A DNA stretch of 8,857 nucleotides from Alphaproteobacteria bacterium (GTDB lineage Bacteria; Pseudomonadota; Alphaproteobacteria; CAISOG01). The notes beneath the pieces are model-generated. The model was given only the letters and a program-made list of their open reading frames with translations, did no database searches and had not been told where the DNA came from. Positions 1 through 8,857 of this stretch are shown here, piece by piece. The position numbers were made by a program, and so were the translations under genes. Position 1 is the first letter of the stretch; every line of letters starts with the position of its first letter. Location of the stretch: assembly GCA_018883285.1 (NCBI GenBank), contig VEQJ01000036.1:1-8857 (forward strand), written 5' to 3'.

Positions 1-179
1 TTGCGGCTTTTGGCGATGTTGCGGACGGCGGCCGCGCTGGCAATCATTTCTGAGAAAATCAGGCCAGCGCCAAAATCGCGCACCGTGCGGCGGCATGGTT
101 GGTCGGTCACCTCCGTCATCGGTGCCAACAGCACAGGATCCGCTACCTGAATCGTACCAATGGTAATCGGGGATAGCAT
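1..179 (-). CDS. dusB: tRNA-dihydrouridine synthase, DusB/NifR3 type (5' part only)
   Basis: These are the first 59 codons of a gene that runs off the left edge. The family reduces uridine to dihydrouridine in the D-loop of tRNA, using FMN and NADPH in the cytoplasm. The translation starts MLSPITIGTIQVADPVLLAP and continues with MTEVTDQPCRR and FGAGLIFSEMIAS. These match the start of the FMN-binding barrel in Dus proteins (the APM-x-x-VTD-x-x-x-R block and the SEM-ΦAS block). The ATG at 179 lies 46 nt after the eno stop with no terminator between, so it is probably read through from eno. A purine-rich AGGATGG sits about 13 nt upstream, a weak ribosome-binding site. Two in-frame GTG codons about 12 codons earlier are possible alternative starts. 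The catalytic cysteine and the C-terminal tRNA-binding domain lie outside the window. DusB is preferred over DusA or DusC from general resemblance only. Confidence 0.85.
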   Translation of the reverse strand, partial: MLSPITIGTIQVADPVLLAPMTEVTDQPCRRTVRDFGAGLIFSEMIASAAAVRNIAKSR

Positions 180-225
180 AGGTTTTTCTATTCCATCCTG
201 TCCTATCGCCACCACACCATCGATT

Positions 226-2450
<2,225 letters not shown>

Positions 2451-2479
2451 GATCGATTCCTTAGGATGGATAAAATTGT

Positions 2480-4185
<1,706 letters not shown>

Positions 4186-4602
4186 TTACGGCTTTTGGGC
4201 TGGTGCTGGTGCTGTAGCAGGAGCGGCAGGAGCAGTTTGCGCAGGAGCAGGAACAGCCGCCTCAGGACTATTGGCTGCAGGAGCTGCCGGAGCCGCAGAC
4301 CCGTTCGCGCCCGCCGCCTGACCACCAACAGGTTGCCCCGCTTGTTGCAGCAGATCGACCACGGGGGATTTGGCCTTTTGCTTTTGCTGCATCAACACCA
4401 ATACCAGGCACAGCACCATAAAAATGCCCGCCAACACGGCGGTGGCGCGGGTTAACAGGGTGGCACCGCCGCGCGCGGTCATCAGGCCGCCCGCCGTTCC
4501 CGAACCGATGCCCAATCCGCCGCCCTCACTTTTTTGCAGCAGAACCAGCACGATCATCAGCAACACAACAATCACGACCACAAAAACCAAAAATCCATAC
4601 AT
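4186..4602 (-). CDS. secG: Preprotein translocase subunit SecG with a long Ala/Pro-rich tail
   Basis: SecG is the small inner-membrane subunit of the SecYEG channel and assists SecA-driven export. The 138-aa product shows the family layout: a first membrane helix at about residues 4-22 and the signature LLQKSEGGGLGIGSGTAGG (21-39). A cytoplasmic loop (MTARGGATLLTRAT) then leads to a second membrane helix at about 55-71. From about residue 80 the protein has a low-complexity tail of Ala, Pro, Gln and Gly (APAAPAANSPEAA, PAPAQTAPAAPAT). Such tails are common in alphaproteobacterial SecG and are probably disordered. GGAG lies 7 nt before the ATG. The gene is 83 nt after tpiA and 51 nt before pyrG. 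The position between tpiA and pyrG is itself typical of alphaproteobacteria. Confidence 0.93.
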   Translation of the reverse strand: MYGFLVFVVVIVVLLMIVLVLLQKSEGGGLGIGSGTAGGLMTARGGATLLTRATAVLAGIFMVLCLVLVLMQQKQKAKSPVVDLLQQAGQPVGGQAAGANGSAAPAAPAANSPEAAVPAPAQTAPAAPATAPAPAQKP

Positions 4603-4662
4603 CTGTTATCTCCAATTCGTAACGCCACCTTGGCGCGGGGTTAGGGGTGCCGCTTAAGCAAA

Positions 4663-4688
4663 TAAGCCCTTGATTAACAAAGGGCTTA
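4663..4688 (-). terminator. Intercistronic hairpin including the tpiA stop codon
   Basis: A perfect 9-bp inverted repeat, TAAGCCCTT / AAGGGCTTA, flanks an 8-nt loop (GATTAACA on the + strand). The three outermost bases of one arm are the tpiA stop codon (4686-4688). On the transcribed strand the stem is followed by TTTGCTTAAG, not by a clean run of U. It therefore looks more like a partial terminator, a processing site or an mRNA 3'-end stabiliser between tpiA and secG than a strong terminator. The function is inferred; the repeat is seen directly. Confidence 0.45.
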
Positions 4689-5564
4689 GGCCGCCGCCGT
4701 GCTAACGCTGCGCCCCGCCAAAACGGTACTGGCGGCCACAGCAATTTGCCAAAACTCCTCAGCGTTCAGGCTGGCACCGCCAACCAAAACACCATCAACA
4801 TCACCCAATGCCATAATTTCGGCCGCGTTGCTAGCTTTTACTGAACCACCGTACAGCAGGGGCACATGCCCCAGCGCGGCGGTTTGCTGACGCAGGAATT
4901 GATGCACCTCAGCAATTTGATCCAACGTGGCGCTAAGGCCTGTACCAATTGCCCATACCGGCTCATAGGCGACCACAATCGGGGCAGGGGTTGCGCTGCT
5001 GCCACCGCTGCCTGCTAGCGGAAATGGTAGGCTGCTGGCCAACTGCTCAGCCAGCACGGCCAGGGTTTGCCCCGCCTGCCGCTCCGCCAGGGTTTCGCCG
5101 ATGCACAAAATCGGGATCAGTTGGTGCCGCAAGGCCGCGGCCAGCTTTTCGGCAATCTGCGAACTGCTCTCGCCCGCCTGCCGCCGTTCGGAATGCCCCA
5201 GGATGCACAGCTGGCAGCCTGCATCGCGTAGCATGGCGGCGCTGATATTGCCGGTAAAGGCGCCTTTTTCCTCCGCATGGCAATCCTGCGCGCCCAGCCA
5301 CAATGGGGCGGCACCCAACCATTGCCGCACGGGATTGAGCAGGGTAAAGGGCGGGCAGATGGCCAGCTGCACCCCAGCTTGGCCTTGAGGAGCCAGCGAC
5401 TTATCACCCGCCCCCTGCGCCACCAGGGCTTGCACCAATGCCTTGGCATCGGTGGCCAGGCCGTTCATTTTCCAATTGCCAACCACCAGCTTGCCGGCAA
5501 ATTCGCCCCCCAGCCAAGCGGTACCCACGTCTTTTGCTGAAGCATTTGTAAAAGAATTGGTCAT
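4686..5564 (-). CDS. tpiA: Triose-phosphate isomerase
   Basis: TpiA interconverts dihydroxyacetone phosphate and glyceraldehyde 3-phosphate. Active-site residues are all present: N30 and K32 in GNWKMNG, H124 in CILGHSERR, and E201 in VVAYEPVWAIGTG. The phosphate-binding LLYGGSVK (236-243) and DGVLVGGASL (257-266) follow. The 292-aa product is longer than the usual ~250. About 20 extra residues precede the first strand (MTNSFTNASAKDVGTAWLGG), and there is a Gly/Ser/Ala/Pro-rich insert at about 184-195 (AGSGGSSATPAP). I chose the ATG at 5564 because AAGGA lies 8 nt upstream. The frame is open further up to 5684, but that stretch has no family similarity. It is the first gene of the left-pointing run, so the promoter should lie in 5565-5763. 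Confidence 0.96.
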   Translation of the reverse strand: MTNSFTNASAKDVGTAWLGGEFAGKLVVGNWKMNGLATDAKALVQALVAQGAGDKSLAPQGQAGVQLAICPPFTLLNPVRQWLGAAPLWLGAQDCHAEEKGAFTGNISAAMLRDAGCQLCILGHSERRQAGESSSQIAEKLAAALRHQLIPILCIGETLAERQAGQTLAVLAEQLASSLPFPLAGSGGSSATPAPIVVAYEPVWAIGTGLSATLDQIAEVHQFLRQQTAALGHVPLLYGGSVKASNAAEIMALGDVDGVLVGGASLNAEEFWQIAVAASTVLAGRSVSTAAA

Positions 5565-5572
5565 AACAGGGT

Positions 5573-5577
5573 TCCTT
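5573..5577 (-). promoter_or_regulatory. Ribosome-binding site that fixes the tpiA start
   Basis: AAGGA on the minus strand stands 8 nt before the ATG at 5564. The frame is open for 40 more codons upstream, so this site decides between a 292-aa and a 332-aa product in favour of the shorter one. Confidence 0.7.
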
Positions 5578-5610
5578 TCCTGCCCATCTGTTTGTAAACT
5601 GCGCTGCGTT

Positions 5611-5626
5611 CTGTAAGTTTTTACAG
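5611..5626. promoter_or_regulatory. Palindrome CTGTAA-N4-TTACAG in the divergent tpiA/ppiD region
   Basis: A perfect 6+6 inverted repeat with a 4-nt spacer (GTTT) lies 47 nt before the tpiA start and 138 nt before ppiD. Its size and symmetry suit a dimeric regulator, or a small stem in the tpiA leader. I do not recognise the motif as the site of a named regulator, and I could not find a convincing -35/-10 pair for tpiA next to it. The palindrome is seen; the role is a guess. Confidence 0.3.
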
Positions 5627-5663
5627 GAATCTTTTGCAGGGCGCAGCATACAACCTGGTTGCC

Positions 5664-5692
5664 TTGTTGGCCACAGCTTTGCACAATGTATT
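5664..5692 (+). promoter_or_regulatory. Weak candidate promoter for ppiD
   Basis: TTGTTG (5664-5669), a 17-nt spacer and TGTATT (5687-5692) give a sigma70-like arrangement about 70 nt before the ppiD start. Only 3 of 6 and 4 of 6 bases match the consensus, so this is tentative. Confidence 0.2.
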
Positions 5693-5716
5693 GAACAGGG
5701 CTTTAACCAATGACCC

Positions 5717-5733
5717 CCCTGGCCGTGCCAGGG
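5717..5733 (+). other. Small GC-rich hairpin in the ppiD leader
   Basis: CCCTGGC and GCCAGGG form a perfect 7-bp stem around the 3-nt loop CGT. It ends 30 nt before the ppiD ATG. A run of six T begins 8 nt after the stem (5742-5747), which is too far for a standard intrinsic terminator. It would lie in the ppiD 5' leader, or in the early tpiA transcript if that starts far upstream. Confidence 0.35.
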
Positions 5734-5763
5734 TAACGGAATTTTTTAACGGAGAGATCGCTG

Positions 5764-7650
5764 ATGTTGCAGGCCATACGAAATCACACCACCGGCTTAT
5801 TGGCGCGGTTGCTGTTTGTGTTGCTGATTGCCAGCTTTGCGATTTGGGGCATTGCCGACATTATTCGCAGCGGTTTTGGCCAGGTCACGGTTGCCCGTAT
5901 TGGCAGCAAGTCCATCCACCTAAGCGAATTTCGCCAATCGTTAGAGCTGGAAATTTCGCGACTGCAGGCCAGCAGCCCGCAGCCGATTAGCATCCAAATT
6001 CTTAAGAACCAAAATGCCTTGGGCTATGTAACCGACATGCTGCTGACCCGCCAAATCATGGCGGCCTATACCCAACATGCGGGCATTCTGCCCGACCCGG
6101 CCAGCGTCGCCCTGACCATCGTGCAGGAGCCTATTTTGCGCGATGCCAACGGCCAATTTGACCCCAGCAAGCTGACCAGCGTGCTATCCCGCCTGCGCCT
6201 TACGGAACAGGATTATGCCGATCAGGTTGGGTTGAACCTGGCGGTGACGCGGTTGAATCAGGCGGTGGGATCCCTGCTGCAACTGCCCGATTCGCTGGTG
6301 CGAACCATCGCCGCCACCAGCTTTCAACAGCGTAAGATTGAGTATGTGCGCTTGCCGATTTCAGCCGTGAAGGCCGCCGCCCCGACCGAGGCGGAGATGC
6401 AGCAGTTCTATCAGCAAAACCCCAATTTTTTCCTGGAGAGGGATTATCGCGCCATTTCGATGATCAAAATCAACAGCCAGGCGGTGGCCAGCCAGTTGCC
6501 TGTGAGTGAGGAGGCGATTGCCGCCGCCTATCAGCAGCAGCTGGCCAGCTTTAAGGTGCCGGAGCAGCGGACGGTGGTGCAGCTGTTGTTTGCCGATGCG
6601 GCCAAGGCCAAACAGGCCTATGAAGACCTAAAGGCGCAAAAATCCCCTAGTGCTGAGGTCGCCCCCAAAATTGCCCAAAAAATTGCCCAAGACCATGGCG
6701 GTAAGGTCAATGATCTGGGGCGGGTGTCGGCGCAGGATTTGTTGCCGCAACTGGCCGATGCCGCCTTTAAGGATGGGGTGGGCGTGCGTGCCCCGATCGA
6801 AAGCCCGATGGGTTGGGTGGTGTTGTCGGTGCAATCGATTGCCCCACCCCGCACCCAAGAGCTTAAGGAGGTGCGGCAACAGCTGCGCGATGGTATAGCA
6901 GCCCGCGATGCCGCCCGCATGATTAGCGAGCTGCAAACCAGGATCGAAGATACCCTGGCCGGGGGCGGCAGTTTGGAGGAGGTGGCGAAGCTGTCGGCGC
7001 AACCGATCGTTCGGCTGGCCAAGGTGGATCGTTGGGGTAAGGATGATAGATCCCAGGATATTGCCAATTTCCCCAACACCGATCGGGTGCGCGATGCGAT
7101 TTACAGCACGACGGTGGGGCAAATTACCAACCTGACCCTGGACGATGGCACCTTTTTGGTGATGCGGGTGGATCAGGAAATACCGACCAGCACCCGCCCC
7201 TATGCCAAGGTGCGCGATGAAATTGCCCAGCTGTTGACCAAACAAAAGCTGCAAACCGCCGCCGATACCAAGTTGCAAAGCCTGCTGACGCAGGCGCGGG
7301 CGGGTAGCACCCTGAATCAGTTGGCCAGTGCGGAGGGCGGAATCCTGAACAGCTCAAACTTCTTCACGCAACAGGATAATCCGTTGGAATTGCCGCCCGA
7401 ATTGGTGATGGGGTTGTTTAACGCCGCCAATCAGGAACTGCTAACGGGGCAGGATCAAAAATCGCTGTGGCTGGTACGGCTGACCGATATTCGGGAATTC
7501 ACCCCCGATGATCAACCATCGCCGACGTACAAACAATTGACCGAACAGCTGACCACCAGCCTGCAAAAGGATGTCACCGACGCCCTGCAACAGGATATCC
7601 GCAAAACCCTGGGCGTCACCATCAACGACGCCGCCCTGATTAATATGTAG
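5764..7650 (+). CDS. ppiD: PpiD/SurA-like membrane-anchored peptidyl-prolyl isomerase
   Basis: This 628-aa protein has the PpiD layout: a short positive N-terminus (MLQAIRNHTTGLLAR), one membrane anchor at about 15-34 (LLFVLLIASFAIWGIADII), and a large periplasmic part. The segment to about residue 180 (IGSKSIHLSEFRQSLELEI, DMLLTRQIM, DPASVALTI) matches the SurA/PpiD N-terminal chaperone region. A parvulin-like domain lies at about 265-360, with DLGRVSAQDLLPQLADAAF and IESPMGWVVLSVQSI. The remaining ~250 residues are helical and family-like. PpiD helps fold proteins leaving the Sec channel, which fits its place beside secG. PpiD parvulin domains are often catalytically weak, so activity is not certain here. 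GGAGAG lies 7 nt before the ATG. The gene is divergent from tpiA and convergent with rnhB. In many relatives trpE follows ppiD; here it does not. Confidence 0.92.
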   Translation: MLQAIRNHTTGLLARLLFVLLIASFAIWGIADIIRSGFGQVTVARIGSKSIHLSEFRQSLELEISRLQASSPQPISIQILKNQNALGYVTDMLLTRQIMAAYTQHAGILPDPASVALTIVQEPILRDANGQFDPSKLTSVLSRLRLTEQDYADQVGLNLAVTRLNQAVGSLLQLPDSLVRTIAATSFQQRKIEYVRLPISAVKAAAPTEAEMQQFYQQNPNFFLERDYRAISMIKINSQAVASQLPVSEEAIAAAYQQQLASFKVPEQRTVVQLLFADAAKAKQAYEDLKAQKSPSAEVAPKIAQKIAQDHGGKVNDLGRVSAQDLLPQLADAAFKDGVGVRAPIESPMGWVVLSVQSIAPPRTQELKEVRQQLRDGIAARDAARMISELQTRIEDTLAGGGSLEEVAKLSAQPIVRLAKVDRWGKDDRSQDIANFPNTDRVRDAIYSTTVGQITNLTLDDGTFLVMRVDQEIPTSTRPYAKVRDEIAQLLTKQKLQTAADTKLQSLLTQARAGSTLNQLASAEGGILNSSNFFTQQDNPLELPPELVMGLFNAANQELLTGQDQKSLWLVRLTDIREFTPDDQPSPTYKQLTEQLTTSLQKDVTDALQQDIRKTLGVTINDAALINM

Positions 7651-7729
7651 GGAAGGCAGCAACGGATGGTGCGCCCATAGGATAGGGGGGCAATGGCGGG
7701 CGGCTAACCGCGTGGGATATAGGCTTGGG
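7651..7729. other. Convergent intergenic gap between ppiD and rnhB
   Basis: This 79-nt stretch separates two converging genes, so a terminator would be expected. I see only a 4-bp stem (GCGG-CTAA-CCGC) and no T-run on either strand, so no intrinsic terminator can be supported. Rho-dependent ends or antisense overlap are possible. Confidence 0.5.
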
Positions 7730-8437
7730 CTAGGCGGCGGCCTTAACGGGGGCAAAGCTGCGGCGGTGGTGGGGGGTGACACCATGGGTGGTCAGCGCGG
7801 CCAAATGCTGTTGGCTGCCATAGCCCTTGTTGCGATCCCAACCATAGGCGGGATAATCGGCGGCCAGCGCGCTTAGGTGGTGATCGCGGGCAACCTTAGC
7901 CATGATGGAGGCCGCCGCCACCTCAGTCAGCTGGCTGTCACCGTTGATCAGGGTGTACAGCTGGATATGAGCGCTATGGGCGGGGTTCAACGCGGGCGGC
8001 AGTTGCGGGGCGTGGGTGCCATCCACCACCACCGCGATGTTGGTCAGGGTCGCGGCATCCTCTCGCGCTGATAACGCTATCATCAGGGATTCCAGGGCGC
8101 GACTCATGGCCAGCAGGCTGGCGCGCAGGATGTTGATCTGATCAATCTCCGCCACGCTGGCCTGCCCCAGGGCGTGATGGGCGTGGTCAGCAATGGTGGC
8201 GGCCAATTTTTGCCGTTGCGGCGCGCTGAGCGTTTTGGAATCGCGCACCTGTTGGGCAATGGCGGGCGGTTGGTAAACGGTTTGGACTGCAGGAAGCCAA
8301 CACAGGGCGGCGGCGGTAACGGGCCCCGCCAGGCAACCGCGACCCACCTCATCGACGCCAATCACCAGGTGGTGACGATGGTACAGGGTCGGCAACTGTT
8401 GCGGGCTAAGCCTTTGCGCAGGAAGGATGCGGTTCAT
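7730..8437 (-). CDS. rnhB: Ribonuclease HII
   Basis: RNase HII cuts RNA in RNA-DNA hybrids and removes single ribonucleotides misincorporated in DNA. With the ATG at 8437 the product is 235 aa, within the family range. Signatures are GVDEVGRGCLAGPV (27-40, holding D29 and E30), DSKTLS (66-71), VVVDG (136-140, D139), VAAASIMAKVARD (173-185, D185), YGWDRNKGYGSQQHL (198-212) and HRRSFAPV. The acidic set D29, E30, D139 and D185 matches the DEDD active site. A TTG two codons earlier is also in frame, but the ATG with GAGG 10 nt upstream is the better start. The gene begins 28 nt after the rpmG stop and is probably cotranscribed with it. Confidence 0.96.
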   Translation of the reverse strand: MNRILPAQRLSPQQLPTLYHRHHLVIGVDEVGRGCLAGPVTAAALCWLPAVQTVYQPPAIAQQVRDSKTLSAPQRQKLAATIADHAHHALGQASVAEIDQINILRASLLAMSRALESLMIALSAREDAATLTNIAVVVDGTHAPQLPPALNPAHSAHIQLYTLINGDSQLTEVAAASIMAKVARDHHLSALAADYPAYGWDRNKGYGSQQHLAALTTHGVTPHHRRSFAPVKAAA

Positions 8438-8465
8438 TAGCAATCCGCCTCAGGCAGCCGAAAGC

Positions 8466-8636
8466 CTATTTGCTAAGCTTGGCTTCCTTAAACACCACAT
8501 GCTTACGAACCCGTGGGTCGTATTTGCGGAATTCCAATTTGTTGACCAGCTTGCGGGGGTTACGTTTGGCAACGTAATAATAGCCCGTGCCAGCGGTGCT
8601 GAGCAATTTGACCAGGATGACGGCGGATTTTGCCAT
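8466..8636 (-). CDS. rpmG: 50S ribosomal protein L33
   Basis: L33 is a small protein of the large ribosomal subunit near the E site. The 56-aa translation starts [20 protein letters not shown], continues with [20 protein letters not shown] and ends with [15 protein letters not shown]. The [17 protein letters not shown] and RKHVVFKE blocks match alphaproteobacterial L33 (which is about 55 aa). There are no cysteines, so it is the zinc-free type. GGAG lies 7 nt before the ATG. rnhB follows in the same direction after 28 nt. Confidence 0.96.
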   Translation of the reverse strand: MAKSAVILVKLLSTAGTGYYYVAKRNPRKLVNKLEFRKYDPRVRKHVVFKEAKLSK

Positions 8637-8671
8637 GATAAGGCTCCAAGCGATTCAATATACGGTCGTCT

Positions 8672-8677
8672 CTTATA
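8672..8677 (-). promoter_or_regulatory. Candidate -10 element for rpmG-rnhB
   Basis: TATAAG on the minus strand (5 of 6 to consensus, in GCTATAAG) lies 35 nt before the rpmG ATG. No good -35 sits at the expected spacing; the closest is CTAGCA with a 17-nt spacer. An A-rich stretch (CCAAAAAAG) precedes it. Confidence 0.3.
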
Positions 8678-8708
8678 GCATCTTTTTTGGCTTTTGCTAG
8701 CCCTAAAA

Positions 8709-8857
8709 TCAAAATGGTTGGGATGACTCGATTAAGATATAGTCGTTCCAATTTATAAATATACAGCCTGCGAAAATGTTATGAAATCGAGAAACGGAGC
8801 GGCTAGGCGCGCCATAGCGCAGCGACGGCGGGAGTGTACATAGACGTACATGAGCAC
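8709..8857. repeat. Candidate dispersed repeat at the right edge (open frame on the minus strand, cut by the window end)
   Basis: An AT-rich part (about 8725-8765) joins abruptly to a GC-rich part (about 8790-8835). The GC-rich part holds the 8-bp palindrome GGCGCGCC (8806-8813) inside a near-palindrome GCTA...TAGC. At the extreme edge is an inverted repeat, TGTAC-N6-GTACA (8835-8839 / 8846-8850). On the minus strand one frame is open from the window end to a TGA at 8709-8711 and ends FINWNDYILIESSQPF. On the plus strand the edge reads AGVYIDVHEH, with one stop further back. I recognise no protein family. The mixed composition, palindromes and readable frames on both strands suggest a dispersed repeat unit, and it resembles intergenic repeat strings I vaguely recall from other bacteria, which I cannot verify. 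A partial gene is the alternative. Confidence 0.4.

Noticed and set aside
5565..5684. Upstream extension of tpiA to a 332-aa protein
   Set aside because: The added residues have no TIM similarity, and the ATG at 5564 has AAGGA at ideal spacing.
6628..7278. Minus-strand open frame of 216 codons inside ppiD
   Set aside because: It is antisense to a continuous 628-codon gene with PpiD architecture, and its His/Gly/Leu-rich translation is typical of a shadow frame.
8427..8678. Plus-strand 83-codon frame
   Set aside because: It is antisense to rpmG, whose L33 translation is unambiguous.
8560..8751. Minus-strand 63-codon frame over the rpmG promoter
   Set aside because: It overlaps the 5' half of rpmG in another frame and has no family similarity.

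Overview
The window looks like ordinary chromosomal housekeeping DNA from a Gram-negative alphaproteobacterium of moderate-to-high GC. The lineage call rests on the order tpiA-secG-pyrG-kdsA-eno with ppiD divergent from tpiA, an arrangement known from many alphaproteobacteria. It is also supported by the sequence of the short L33 protein (rpmG). KdsA implies that the cell makes lipopolysaccharide. I cannot place the organism below class level.

Layout. Positions 1-5564 hold a left-pointing run of six genes, read from right to left: tpiA (glycolysis), secG (protein export), pyrG (CTP synthesis), kdsA (KDO-8-phosphate synthesis), eno (glycolysis) and the 5' end of a DusB-type tRNA-dihydrouridine synthase gene cut by the window edge. 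Gaps are 29-83 nt, which fits one transcription unit. A 9-bp hairpin that contains the tpiA stop codon may set the relative output of tpiA and the genes after it. Positions 5565-5763 are a divergent control region. A right-pointing ppiD-like gene for a membrane-anchored periplasmic foldase fills 5764-7650. It converges on a left-pointing rpmG-rnhB pair (ribosomal protein L33 and RNase HII). The last ~150 bases look like part of a dispersed repeat or the tail of an unrelated frame, with GC-rich palindromic DNA next to AT-rich DNA.

The main anomaly is pyrG. Its two halves are both well conserved but lie in different frames, and one missing base near 3380-3382 explains this exactly. CTP synthase is normally essential, so a sequencing or assembly error is the first explanation, with a real lesion second. 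KdsA has the cysteine of the metal-dependent class.

I see no CRISPR array, insertion sequence, phage gene, tRNA or rRNA, and no convincing new multi-gene system. The two observations most worth following are the pyrG frameshift and the right-edge repeat candidate.
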